NCBI RefSeq assembly: GCF_017303275.1
Contig: NZ_JAFKOJ010000004.1
Coordinates: 310,001 to 374,000 of the forward strand
Direction of reading: 5' to 3'
Length of the DNA stretch: 64,000 bases
Source of the DNA: Bacillus sp. NTK034
GTDB taxonomy: Bacteria > Bacillota > Bacilli > Bacillales > Cytobacillaceae
Under the pieces are notes generated by a model that searched no databases, was not told where the DNA came from, and saw only the letters and a list, made by a program, of their open reading frames with translations. Both the position numbers and the translations under genes were made by a program. Of the stretch, positions 48,561 through 57,021 are shown piece by piece (position 1 is the stretch's first letter; every line of letters starts with the position of its first letter).

Positions 48561-49478
48561 ATGAGCAAAAAAGAAGAGTACTTGCGCAAGCCGGAGTGGC
48601 TGAAAATAAAGTTAAACACAAATGAAAATTACACTGGCCTGAAAAAAATGATGAGAGAAAAGAATTTGCACACTGTTTGTGAAGAGGCTAAGTGCCCCAA
48701 CATTCATGAGTGCTGGGCAGTAAGAAGAACTGCTACGTTCATGATTCTTGGGGATGTTTGTACGCGTGCCTGCCGTTTTTGTGCAGTTAAAACGGGTCTG
48801 CCAACTGAATTGGATCTTCAGGAGCCTGAACGTGTAGCAGATTCAGTAGCGCTAATGAACTTAAAGCATGCAGTGGTGACAGCTGTAGCAAGAGATGACT
48901 TAAAGGACGGCGGTGCTGCGGTTTTCGCAGAAACGGTCCGTGCCATCAGAAGAAAAAGCCCTTTCACGACGATTGAGGTATTGCCTTCAGACATGGGCGG
49001 TGTGTACGATAACCTGAAAATGCTTATGGATGCCCGGCCGGATATTCTTAACCATAACATCGAAACAGTTGAGCGCCTGACTCCAAGAGTAAGAGCTCGT
49101 GCAAAATATAAGCGCTCTCTTGAATTTTTAAAGCGTGCAAAAGAGATGCAGCCAGATATCCCTACAAAATCCAGCTTAATGATCGGGCTTGGCGAAACAA
49201 AAGAGGAAATAATTGCAGTAATGGAAGACCTGCGTGCTCATGATGTTGACATTATGACAATAGGGCAGTATCTGCAGCCATCCAAGAAACATCTTAAGGT
49301 TTTGAAATACTATTCACCTGAAGAATTCCAGGAGCTGAAGGACATTGCCATGAGCAAAGGCTTCAGCCATTGTGAAGCAGGTCCTCTTGTCCGCTCTTCC
49401 TACCATGCAGATGAACAGGTAAATGCGGCAGCTAAACAAAAGCAGCTTATGGGAGAAAAGGAAATCCAGCAGGCATAA
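48561..49478 (+). CDS. lipA: Lipoyl synthase LipA
   Basis: A 305-residue radical SAM enzyme. The auxiliary cluster motif is [13 protein letters not shown] (three Cys with 4- and 5-residue gaps), and the radical SAM motif is CTRACRFC. It adds two sulfur atoms to octanoyl groups on carrier proteins such as GcvH. AAGGAGTGGGAAA precedes the ATG at 48561. The frame stays open another 79 codons upstream, but that part is translated family B repeat and is not protein-like. Confidence 0.97.
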   Translation: MSKKEEYLRKPEWLKIKLNTNENYTGLKKMMREKNLHTVCEEAKCPNIHECWAVRRTATFMILGDVCTRACRFCAVKTGLPTELDLQEPERVADSVALMNLKHAVVTAVARDDLKDGGAAVFAETVRAIRRKSPFTTIEVLPSDMGGVYDNLKMLMDARPDILNHNIETVERLTPRVRARAKYKRSLEFLKRAKEMQPDIPTKSSLMIGLGETKEEIIAVMEDLRAHDVDIMTIGQYLQPSKKHLKVLKYYSPEEFQELKDIAMSKGFSHCEAGPLVRSSYHADEQVNAAAKQKQLMGEKEIQQA

Positions 49479-49484
49479 AATGAA

Positions 49485-49518
49485 AAAGAGTTCAGCGCCA
49501 TCGCTGGACTCTTTTTTT
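49485..49518 (+). terminator. lipA terminator
   Basis: AAAAGAGTTCAGCG and CGCTGGACTCTTTTTTT form a long stem just after lipA. Confidence 0.85.
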
Positions 49519-49626
49519 AAAAAATGGCAAGTAAAAAACTTTAAACGTCGATTCTGTTTGCGCAAGCAGCCTGCTTTCCCCTCAAGGTATCGGGGAGGAT
49601 AGGCAAGGCGCTTCCGTTCTTCGTGG

Positions 49627-50313
49627 TTAACGGTTTCCTGCTTTTTTGACGGTTTCTCCAAGGTCATCTTTATCCATATCATCATTTCTTTCGCCTTGCA
49701 TTTCACCGTTTTCATTTTCACTATCACTCATTCTTTCTCCTTGAGGAGAGTTAAGCATTTGTTTAATTAATTGGTTGATGCCATTTTCAGCATTTCGGCC
49801 ATCGGAATCAACCGTTGCATAGTTTTCAACATTTTTTCTTAAGGATGTATCATCACTTACATAGACATGATACCATCTTGGAACAACAGACATGGCCATC
49901 TTTTTAACCTGATCAGCTGTCTGATTGCGATTTTTGGTGTCAGTGTTATATACGATCAGGACTTCTTCGTCGGTAACAAGTGTGGAGATATCATCCACAT
50001 TCGGCACTTCAGTACAATATTTCCCAATAATATCTGCCACCTGCTCACGGTCGATAGCAGCATAATGGTCCGCTGAAACGTTGTCTCCCATGATTGGGCT
50101 TTTTTGATGGCGGACATATCCAAAGTCTTCGCTAACATTGTTTCGGCCATTTCGGCCGTTGCCCATATCTCTATTATACAAATCGGCACGCTGGTCATTA
50201 ACATTTATTGTGTGACCGGTTTCTTCATAAATATCTTCTTTTGCGGCATTGTTTTGACAGGCAGTCAATGCAGCCATACCACTTATACCAATAATAATTA
50301 GTGGTTTTTTCAC
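49627..50313 (-). CDS. yutC: YhcN/YlaJ-family sporulation lipoprotein YutC
   Basis: A 228-residue lipoprotein. The signal ends ALTAC in IIIGISGMAALTACQNN, then a polar region with DRADLYNRDMGN-like repeats leads to the YhcN/YlaJ domain (REQVADIIGKYCTEVPNVDD). Members are mother-cell or forespore membrane lipoproteins. The start is GTG at 50313 with AGGAGG eight bases upstream. The acidic tail is Glu/Asp/Asn-rich. The order lipA-yutC-yutD is as in B. subtilis. Confidence 0.82.
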   Translation of the reverse strand: MKKPLIIIGISGMAALTACQNNAAKEDIYEETGHTINVNDQRADLYNRDMGNGRNGRNNVSEDFGYVRHQKSPIMGDNVSADHYAAIDREQVADIIGKYCTEVPNVDDISTLVTDEEVLIVYNTDTKNRNQTADQVKKMAMSVVPRWYHVYVSDDTSLRKNVENYATVDSDGRNAENGINQLIKQMLNSPQGERMSDSENENGEMQGERNDDMDKDDLGETVKKAGNR

Positions 50314-50479
50314 TATAGACACCTCCTCATCTATAGAATTGCCACAGCTGAATTTTTTTCTCTTAGTAATTGATGGGGAATCAGTTATAATTTAATTAGG
50401 ACAATTCATTGGTTTGTTTTCATATCCTGTTATTTCCAATATAATATTTGTACATATGCTCTTAAGAAGAGGTGAAAAA

Positions 50480-50755
50480 ATGGTTTGCATTAATAATGTT
50501 TGTTATGAATTAATTCAAGAAGAACGGAATGGTTTCAATGAGGAAGCATTTCGGGGTAGATATAGCGAAATTTTATCCAGATATGACTATATTGTTGGGG
50601 ACTGGGGATATGGACAGCTTCGTCTCCGCGGTTTTTTCGATGATCAGAACCAGAAGGCTTCATTTGATACAAAAATCAGCACACTTACAGAATATCTATA
50701 TGAATTCTGTAATTTCGGATGTGCCTATTTTGTTGTGAAAAAAGTGAAAAGCTAA
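50480..50755 (+). CDS. yutD: YutD family protein (DUF1027)
   Basis: A 91-residue protein with the family's FRGRYSEILSRYDYIVGDWG and GQLRLRGFFDD segments and a short basic end. YutD-like proteins are widespread in Firmicutes; the role is unknown. GAGGTG lies before the ATG at 50480, and the longer open frame upstream is not used. A terminator follows directly. Confidence 0.85.
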   Translation: MVCINNVCYELIQEERNGFNEEAFRGRYSEILSRYDYIVGDWGYGQLRLRGFFDDQNQKASFDTKISTLTEYLYEFCNFGCAYFVVKKVKS

Positions 50756-50787
50756 AAAAGGGCTGGGGGAAACCCTGCCCTTTTTTG
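50755..50787 (+). terminator. yutD terminator
   Basis: AAAAAGGGCTGGGG, GAAA, CCCTGCCCTTTTTT, beginning on the stop codon. Confidence 0.85.
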
Positions 50788-50793
50788 AAATAC

Positions 50794-50840
50794 TGTCCGG
50801 CTCCAGCGCCTGCCCCCTTGAGTGTGCTTGCGCTTTTTTT
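50794..50840. repeat. Family B repeat, internally deleted derivative
   Basis: TGTCCGGCTCCAGCGCCT is followed after about 14 bases by GTGCTTGCGCTTTTTTTT. The two family B ends are nearly fused. It lies between the convergent yutD and the small minus-strand gene. Confidence 0.55.
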
Positions 50841-51127
50841 TAAGTCTCTGTATATGGCGGCTCTTCGTTTTTATCAGGGTCATCATGCGGCGGGTGCGCC
50901 CCTGGCATTTGCCGCGGCAAGTTTTGGTGAAGGGACTTAAATTCATAATTGAAGGCGCTGTAATAGCGCTGGCCCTCTCGCCATGGGGTGCTTTTGTTCT
51001 CTACCGGCTCATCCGCATTTCTGGGAGAGCCATAGGCACCTTCAGGCAAGTCCTCGGGAATAAGGAAATTCCTTTGCGTTTCCACATTTGAGAAATCGGT
51101 GTATGTGCGTCTTTCTTTATCGTCCAT
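50840..51127 (-). CDS. Conserved hypothetical protein, Pro/Glu-rich
   Basis: A 95-residue, very polar protein starting MDDKERRTYTDFSNVETQRN and ending in a Pro/Asp/Glu-rich tail. No signal, membrane part or known domain is seen. A good AAAGGAG site seven bases before the ATG argues that it is real. I recall similar short proteins annotated only as cytosolic protein in Bacillus. Its end touches a family B repeat remnant, so the final residues may derive from the repeat boundary. Confidence 0.65.
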   Translation of the reverse strand: MDDKERRTYTDFSNVETQRNFLIPEDLPEGAYGSPRNADEPVENKSTPWREGQRYYSAFNYEFKSLHQNLPRQMPGAHPPHDDPDKNEEPPYTET

Positions 51128-51174
51128 GCTATCACTCCTTTGGAAGTTATATGAGCAGGGTCTTTAAAGAAGAA

Positions 51175-51206
51175 AAAGGAGAACCCACCAAAATAGGTTC
51201 CCCCTT
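51175..51206 (-). terminator. Terminator of the DUF3055 gene
   Basis: On the minus strand GGGGGAACC and GGGTTCTCC (one G-T pair) around a 9-base loop, then TTTTTCTTC. Confidence 0.7.
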
Positions 51207-51228
51207 AGTATCTGTTTATTATCGTATA

Positions 51229-51495
51229 TTAAACGATTTCCATTAGAAATGACTTAAGCTCCTCTGCATCTTCCTCTGAAAGCTGAAAGACATGCTCAAG
51301 ATAGCCTTCTTCCTTTAAATCATCTTCTCCAATAATGGCGAATCTGCTTCCCTGGATATCAAGGACCAATTGTTTGCCGTAATAGCGATCGGAACGAACA
51401 ATAGCCAAATCGAATCGCTGGTTTTCTCCCATAAAGCTGACGAATCTGGTTTTTGTATCTTCAAGATCATCATATAAGAAAAAGCGTTCTGCCAA
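51229..51495 (-). CDS. DUF3055 family protein
   Basis: An 88-residue acidic protein with the segment DTKTRFVSFMGENQRFDLAI, then LVLDIQGSRFAIIGEDDL and an acidic helical end. This is the DUF3055 family of Bacillaceae, function unknown. The start is TTG at 51495 with AGGAG seven bases upstream; a GTG three codons earlier overlaps that site. It has its own terminator and is probably a single-gene unit. Confidence 0.75.
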   Translation of the reverse strand: MAERFFLYDDLEDTKTRFVSFMGENQRFDLAIVRSDRYYGKQLVLDIQGSRFAIIGEDDLKEEGYLEHVFQLSEEDAEELKSFLMEIV

Positions 51496-51747
51496 ATATA
51501 ACACTCCTTAGTTGTTTTATATCCAATTATAGCATGTCCTTAGTAGGTTTATGTCCGCAGGTGATGATTCTTTTTTCTCTTTTCACCCTTGAATGGGTGC
51601 GAGTGCAGCTGGATTGATAATTTTTTCTATCAGAGGAATAAATACTCAATTCAAAATATTGTGATACAATAGCTGGTAGGGTAGCATAGTAATAAAGGCT
51701 TATAGGCAATTTAAAAATAAAGCTGGCACCTGAGAGGAATGAAAGGT

Positions 51748-53055
51748 ATGGTCCACCATTACATAAAGAGATTTAATCCGATTGGAAATTGGGGCAAACT
51801 TATGCTTCCTTTAAATAAGATAAAGTATTTCCCTCCCCAATTCATTATTCGTGACCCGGTTGCAGAAGGAGTAAATCTGGCGCTGAAACAAGGTTTTGAA
51901 GTGGCCGTAGCTGTTTTTAATTTTAGAAATTGGCAAGACCTGTCCGAACAGCTGGGTGAGCTTTCTTTCAGACAGTTTATAAAAAACATCAAGAAAATAT
52001 TTCTGGCTGTCATTCAGCGGGAACTTGAAGATAATCAAATTATTATCCTTCATGATCATTATAGCGATGGCCTTGCCTTAATATTGAAAGTGGACCATAG
52101 CAGGGATTGTGTGACAGAGATTGATCAAACACTGAAAAAAATTGTCAGGGAAGCTGAAAACTACATAAATATTGATACACCTCATATAAAGCAGGTTATT
52201 GATGCGGGATATATGTTTGTTGAAAAGAAGCATCATTCGTCTGTTCAGGAAGCAATTTGCAAAGCCCATCAGCATGCTCTCGCAATGGCCGAAAAAAGGG
52301 CAAGATCCGAGTTTAATGAAATGATGTACAAAATGAATAAGATTATAGCTAAAAAGGATATCAAAATGCTGGCACAGCCCATTATTAATGTGGCTACAGG
52401 CGAGGTGAAGGCATGGGAAATGCTTACACGAGGCCCGCACGGCACTTCCCTGGAAAGCCCTCTTCAGCTTTTTACCATTGCGCGGCAGACGGGCAGTCTT
52501 TATGATCTGGAGCTTATCGTATTTGAGAAAACACTCGAACAAATAACCAAGACAGGCTGCACCCAGGATATATTTATTAACTTCACCCCGATTACAATGG
52601 GGAATGAAAGGTTTGTCAGGGACGTAAAGAAAATGCTCACAGGCTATAAAAATATCCCCCCTGAGCAGATCACACTTGAAATTACTGAACGTGATCCCAT
52701 TGAAGGTATTGAAAACTTTATATACAATATAAAGGTATTAAGAACATTAGGATTTCGGGTGGCTGTGGATGACACGGGTGCAGGTTATGCCAGTTTAAAT
52801 TCCATAAGTGAGATTATGCCGGATATTATAAAAATCGACCGTTCCGTCATTAAAGGCATTGATACGAACAGAGTAAAAGAATCCATGCTGAAGGGTCTTC
52901 TTTTAGTGGCGAAAGAAGCGGGTTCACTGGTGGTTGCCGAGGGAATTGAAAGTGAAGGGGAGGCTTCGGTTCTATTCAGAAACAACGTCGATTTAGCTCA
53001 GGGATATTTCTACGCTCGGCCGGATACTTTAACCAAGAGCCTGAAATCTTCATAG
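51748..53055 (+). CDS. EAL-domain protein with degenerate GGDEF, probable c-di-GMP phosphodiesterase
   Basis: A 435-residue protein. Residues about 40-190 look like a GGDEF fold without the GGDEF motif. Residues about 205-430 form an EAL domain: AWEMLTRGP in place of EALLR, FINFTP, LEITERD, VAVDDTGAGYASL with the metal-binding Asp pair, IKIDRSVIKGI and VAEGIESE. All main catalytic acidic residues seem present, so it probably hydrolyses c-di-GMP. No membrane segment. The ATG at 51748 is used with GAGAGGA upstream; another ATG lies three codons earlier. yutE follows after 15 bases. Confidence 0.88.
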   Translation: MVHHYIKRFNPIGNWGKLMLPLNKIKYFPPQFIIRDPVAEGVNLALKQGFEVAVAVFNFRNWQDLSEQLGELSFRQFIKNIKKIFLAVIQRELEDNQIIILHDHYSDGLALILKVDHSRDCVTEIDQTLKKIVREAENYINIDTPHIKQVIDAGYMFVEKKHHSSVQEAICKAHQHALAMAEKRARSEFNEMMYKMNKIIAKKDIKMLAQPIINVATGEVKAWEMLTRGPHGTSLESPLQLFTIARQTGSLYDLELIVFEKTLEQITKTGCTQDIFINFTPITMGNERFVRDVKKMLTGYKNIPPEQITLEITERDPIEGIENFIYNIKVLRTLGFRVAVDDTGAGYASLNSISEIMPDIIKIDRSVIKGIDTNRVKESMLKGLLLVAKEAGSLVVAEGIESEGEASVLFRNNVDLAQGYFYARPDTLTKSLKSS

Positions 53056-53070
53056 GAGGAAGGAAGCATT

Positions 53071-53511
53071 ATGTATTTCGTAGACAGGGAAAAGATCGAA
53101 GACACACTTAGTTATCTGGAACAGCAAATCTCCCTTTTTGAAGAAGTGAAAGAGTGGACATCCCCTATTGAAAAGGCAGCCTTGGAACGGATTGCCCAAA
53201 TTATGATCGAAGCTGTCCTTGATACTGGAAATACGATGATTGACGGCTTTATCATGAGGGATCCAGGCAGCTACGATGATATCGTGGATATTCTTGACGA
53301 CGAAAAAGTAATCAGCAAAGAAATGAGCAATAGCTTTAAACAGTTCATTACATATCGTAAAATGCTCGTCCAAAATTACACAGATGTCAATCATGAGGGG
53401 CTAATAACAGCTATAAACAGTCATATGCCCATGATTAAAGAGTTTCCGGGCAGGGTCAGGGAGTATTTAATCAATGAGCTGGGACCGGTTTCTGCTTTTA
53501 AACCTCAATAA
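53071..53511 (+). CDS. yutE: HepT-like DUF86 protein YutE
   Basis: A 146-residue helical DUF86 protein, with MYFVDREKIEDTLSYLEQQI at the start and the family's HepT-like Arg-x4-6-His pattern replaced by RKMLVQNYTDVN. In toxin-antitoxin pairs HepT is a ribonuclease whose partner is a MNT nucleotidyltransferase; no such partner is here, and the RxxxxxH site is altered (N in place of H), so a toxin role is unlikely. GGAGGAAGGAAGCATT precedes the ATG. It matches B. subtilis YutE by order. Confidence 0.82.
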   Translation: MYFVDREKIEDTLSYLEQQISLFEEVKEWTSPIEKAALERIAQIMIEAVLDTGNTMIDGFIMRDPGSYDDIVDILDDEKVISKEMSNSFKQFITYRKMLVQNYTDVNHEGLITAINSHMPMIKEFPGRVREYLINELGPVSAFKPQ

Positions 53512-53535
53512 AGATCGGAGAAATCCGATCTTTTT
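53511..53535 (+). terminator. yutE terminator
   Basis: AAGATCGGA, GAAA, TCCGATCTTTTT, overlapping the stop codon. Confidence 0.85.
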
Positions 53536-53582
53536 CTCTATGGAGTATATTAGCTTGAATAAAGAGAAGGGCGGTGAATGTC

Positions 53583-54209
53583 ATGCATGTTGGAGAAAAT
53601 TCAACAAAAGAAGTTATTTTGAGATTAATCAAAACAACGGGGAAACTTTCCATACTGGAAATGGCCAAAGAGCTGAGAATATCAGAAATGGCCGTCAGAA
53701 AACATATTCAGACTCTTGAAAAAGATGGTTTTATTACATCTGACATCCAGAGGCAAACTAAAGGGCGCCCTTCAAAGCTTTATCAGCTAACAGTAAAAGG
53801 CGAAGATCTGTTTCCGAAAAAATACAAGCAGTTAAGTGTTGAATTATTAACAGAACTAAAAAGCATGGGGCAGGGCCATTTAATTACAGAGTTGTTTTCC
53901 AGAAGAAAAAACCGCCTTGTAAAGCAGTATGAGATTCAGACAGCCGGGAAACCTTTTTCAGAAAAGCTTCAAGTTCTTGAGGACCTCCTCCTGCTTGAAG
54001 GCTTTATGCCGGAAGTGCGAATAGAGGAAGGCCAAGTTCATCTTAAAGAGTTTAATTGTCCATATATTGAAACAGCAGAAGAATTTAAACAAATCTGCAG
54101 GTCTGAAAAAGAGTTTATCAAAGATTTTCTTTCTGCTGATCATGTTGATATAAAATCGTGTATGGCTGCCGGTGATGGGTGCTGTCATTATATAATAAAG
54201 CAAAATTAA
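53583..54209 (+). CDS. HTH regulator with C-terminal Cys cluster (SufR-like)
   Basis: A 208-residue regulator. The N-terminal winged HTH (GKLSILEMAKELRISEMAVR, then HIQTLEKDGFI and RGRPSKLYQLT-like wing) is followed by a long helical region and a C-terminal half with Cys at FNCPY, QICRS, KSCMA and GCCHY. This layout is that of SufR-like iron-sulfur sensing repressors (HTH plus four Cys). Its target is unknown; sufCDSUB is 22 kb away. GGTG lies six bases before the ATG at 53583. Confidence 0.75.
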   Translation: MHVGENSTKEVILRLIKTTGKLSILEMAKELRISEMAVRKHIQTLEKDGFITSDIQRQTKGRPSKLYQLTVKGEDLFPKKYKQLSVELLTELKSMGQGHLITELFSRRKNRLVKQYEIQTAGKPFSEKLQVLEDLLLLEGFMPEVRIEEGQVHLKEFNCPYIETAEEFKQICRSEKEFIKDFLSADHVDIKSCMAAGDGCCHYIIKQN

Positions 54210-54379
54210 GCGAGGGCTCCTATTCAAGGAGTTTTTTTGCGGGAATTACTGTCTTATTTATCCCTTCAATCGTGAAAAATTGCACAATGCACCACGTTCC
54301 TTTAAGATAGCTTTTATGGGCGATAGTTCAGTTGAAAAATAGGGATATTAAAAGCATAAATCATTTGGGAGTGATGGCT

Positions 54380-55147
54380 GTGAAAAAATATAAAGGATAC
54401 TTAATCGATTTAGATGGCACCATGTATCGAGGGACTGAGCTGATCAGTGAGGCAGCTGATTTTGTCAATAAGCTTCGGGAACTGGATTTGCCATATTTGT
54501 TTGTAACGAATAATTCCTCTAGAACACCAGCCCAGGTGGCGGATAAGCTTGTGAAGTTTGGCATCCCTGCCGAAGAGGGTCAGGTTTTTACTACGAGCAT
54601 GGCCACCGCTAACTACATATATGAACAGCAAAAAGATGCTTCTGTATATGTGATCGGAGAGGAAGGAATACGGGAAGCACTGGCTGAAAAGGGGCTAAGC
54701 TTTGCTGAGGAGCATGCGGATTACGTTGTGGTGGGGATTGACCGCTCGATTAACTATGAAAAGCTATCCATCGCCTGTCTGGCTGTCCGGAATGGAGCAG
54801 TATTCATTTCCACAAATGGTGACATTGCCATTCCAACAGAAAGAGGGCTGCTGCCGGGTAATGGGTCACTAACCTCTGTCATCACAGTATCGACACAAAC
54901 ACAGCCTGTATTTATCGGAAAGCCGGAATCGATTATCATGGAGCAGGCTTTAAAGGTGCTGGGAACAGCTAAGGAAGAAACTCTGATGGTTGGAGATAAC
55001 TATGATACGGATATTTTAGCAGGAATGAATGCAGGTATGGACACCTTGCTTGTCCATACGGGTGTAACAACGAAAGAGTTATTGAAGGGGTATGAGAAAA
55101 AGCCTGAGTTTGTGCTCGAATCATTAGCGGATTGGGACTTTAAGTAG
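54380..55147 (+). CDS. yutF: HAD-family phosphatase YutF
   Basis: A 255-residue HAD-IIA (NagD-like) phosphatase. Motif I is LIDLDGTMYRG with the nucleophile Asp, motif II is VTNNSS, and motif III is MVGDNYDTDI. The C2 cap between motifs II and III is of NagD type. It dephosphorylates small sugar or nucleoside phosphates; the physiological substrate is not settled. The start is GTG at 54380 with GGGAG eight bases upstream. Its stop lies close to the convergent yutG. Confidence 0.9.
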   Translation: MKKYKGYLIDLDGTMYRGTELISEAADFVNKLRELDLPYLFVTNNSSRTPAQVADKLVKFGIPAEEGQVFTTSMATANYIYEQQKDASVYVIGEEGIREALAEKGLSFAEEHADYVVVGIDRSINYEKLSIACLAVRNGAVFISTNGDIAIPTERGLLPGNGSLTSVITVSTQTQPVFIGKPESIIMEQALKVLGTAKEETLMVGDNYDTDILAGMNAGMDTLLVHTGVTTKELLKGYEKKPEFVLESLADWDFK

Positions 55148-55148
55148 A

Positions 55149-55182
55149 AAAAGGATGGAGAATAGCTCTCCATCCTTTTCTA
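55149..55182. terminator. Bidirectional terminator between yutF and yutG
   Basis: AAAAAGGATGGAGA and TCTCCATCCTTTT form a 13-bp stem between the convergent genes, overlapping the last codon of yutG. Confidence 0.85.
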
Positions 55183-55683
55183 TTCCACATTTTCGGCACT
55201 GTGTGCCAGTCTGCTCGAAGCGGCTGCAGCGATAGCTCCTACAATATCATCGAGAAAGGTATGGCATCTTCCTGAACTCTTATCGTTCAGATCCTTCAGA
55301 ATGCCAGGCTTCAATTTATCGATATATCCAAAATTGGTAAAACCGATGGAACCATATACGTTTACAATGGATAAGGCCAATACTTCATCCGCTCCGTATA
55401 ATCCTTCATCAGTAGCGATAATCGACTGCAGCGGTTCTAAGAGCTTCTTTTCCTCGGCCAGCATATCAAGCTGAATGCCTGTTAAAATGGCGTTTTGGAC
55501 TTCTCTTTTTGATAAAACACGCTCAACATTATAAATGCAATCTTTCATCTGTAAATTGGGGTGATATTTCTCTTGAAGGAAGAACACTAAATCAGCTATA
55601 TCCTGAATTTCTACCCCTCTTTCATGGAGCCATTTACGTGCTGTCTGCTCTGTAACGTTAACTGCTTTTTTTTCTTCATTCAT
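55180..55683 (-). CDS. yutG: Phosphatidylglycerophosphatase A-like protein YutG
   Basis: A 167-residue protein of the PgpA-like/YutG family, with the acidic site segment CHTFLDDIVGAIAAAASSRLAH at the C-terminus (positions about 140-161). Unlike E. coli PgpA it shows no strong membrane segments, so activity on phosphatidylglycerophosphate is not sure; a low-temperature requirement protein C-like role has also been proposed for the family. AAAAGGTG lies six bases before the ATG at 55683. Confidence 0.8.
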   Translation of the reverse strand: MNEEKKAVNVTEQTARKWLHERGVEIQDIADLVFFLQEKYHPNLQMKDCIYNVERVLSKREVQNAILTGIQLDMLAEEKKLLEPLQSIIATDEGLYGADEVLALSIVNVYGSIGFTNFGYIDKLKPGILKDLNDKSSGRCHTFLDDIVGAIAAAASSRLAHSAENVE

Positions 55684-55941
55684 TGGCTTCACCTTTTCTG
55701 GTTATTAAATAATTGCGGGAAAGTCCAGGCCTAACGTAAGGTCCTGTGGTTATGCACTTTTAGATTCTTTTCACTATGTATATACCCTTTTTTTATCAAA
55801 TATGCCCGCTGCAGCTGAAACGGAAAAATTTCATTTCCTATATCATTTCCATGGTACATAGTCTTATCCAAGAAAACAACAAGTTTTAAAGTCTTCTATC
55901 ATATATATCCCATAAGGATCACTCCAAAATGAGGTGGTATA

Positions 55942-56949
55942 ATGTTTAGAACACTTTTGAAAGAACAATTTGGCATAGAAGCTGAGGATACGATGAGAAT
56001 TGGAAAATATGATGCGTGCCGAAAGCAGGGACAGCTCTATTTGCTTGTGCCTGCGGGTCATACAGATAAAGAGGAACTCGAAGAATTGGACCTAATGGCT
56101 GAACACCTTTCCAATAACGGGGATAGGAACATAAGCACTTTTTTGAAAACGAAGGAAGGCAAACAGTCAATTGAGTGGAACGATAGCCGTTTTTGCATTC
56201 TTGTTAATCGGCATACACTGAGCAGAAAACAAAATCAGTTTGGGCGCAAGCTGGCAAAGTTCCATTACAGGGGCAGGAGCATTTCTTTTCCAGTGAAAAA
56301 AACGAGCAGAATCGGTCAGTGGAAACAGCTTTGGGAACAGAGGCTGGACCAAATGGAAAAGGTGTGGAATGAGATGCTTTTCCAAAAACCTGAAAATGAT
56401 TTTGAGAGAATGTTTTTAGAGTCGTTTCCATACTATATGGGGCTGGCTGAAAATTCGATTCAGTACCTTGTGGATACAGAGCTTGATGACGAACCCGAAA
56501 TGGCAGACAGCGGAACCGTTTGTCATATAAGACTAACATCGGCCACCTGGGGCGACAGTTATTATATGAAAAATCCATTTGACTGGGTATTCGACCATTC
56601 ATCCAGAGATTTGGCGGAATGGACGCGAGAAAAATACTTCCATAATATCAAAACGTATCAGCCGGATCTCCGCCAATTTTTATCGGAATATCAAAGTGTA
56701 GGGCCATTATCCTCCTTCTCATGGCGGCTATACTACGCACGTCTATTGTTTCCTCTCCATTATTTTGAAACAGTAGAAAATTATTATGGCGCAGATTCTG
56801 AACAGCAGAAGCTAGTGCTTCAGGAGCGCCTGCAGAAGTATCTCTGGCAATCTGATGACCATGAGCGTTTCCTGGGGGGATTTTTTGAATTTGCCGAGGT
56901 TCCCATCAAAAAACTCAGGATTCCTCTGGTGAATTGGATTAAGAGATGA
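55942..56949 (+). CDS. yutH: Spore coat-associated protein YutH
   Basis: A 335-residue protein of the CotS/YutH group, distantly kinase-like (aminoglycoside phosphotransferase fold). It shows NRHTLSRKQNQFGRKLAKFH, then VCHIRLTSATWGDSYYMKNP and DWVFDHSSRDLAEWTREKY where the kinase catalytic and metal loops would lie. Catalytic residues seem partly lost. In B. subtilis YutH is a mother-cell coat protein. A GAGGTGGTATA site precedes the ATG. It stands alone on the plus strand. Confidence 0.85.
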   Translation: MFRTLLKEQFGIEAEDTMRIGKYDACRKQGQLYLLVPAGHTDKEELEELDLMAEHLSNNGDRNISTFLKTKEGKQSIEWNDSRFCILVNRHTLSRKQNQFGRKLAKFHYRGRSISFPVKKTSRIGQWKQLWEQRLDQMEKVWNEMLFQKPENDFERMFLESFPYYMGLAENSIQYLVDTELDDEPEMADSGTVCHIRLTSATWGDSYYMKNPFDWVFDHSSRDLAEWTREKYFHNIKTYQPDLRQFLSEYQSVGPLSSFSWRLYYARLLFPLHYFETVENYYGADSEQQKLVLQERLQKYLWQSDDHERFLGGFFEFAEVPIKKLRIPLVNWIKR

Positions 56950-57021
56950 AAAAAGGCAGGGAAATACCTCTTTCTTGGCGAAAGGAACATAAAGCTGAGA
57001 ATGTAAAGAGGGGATATTATT

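Noticed and set aside
53071..53511. HepT-type toxin of a HepT-MNT toxin-antitoxin system.
   Set aside because: No MNT nucleotidyltransferase partner is adjacent, the RxxxxxH ribonuclease site is altered, and the gene is a core yut-block member.
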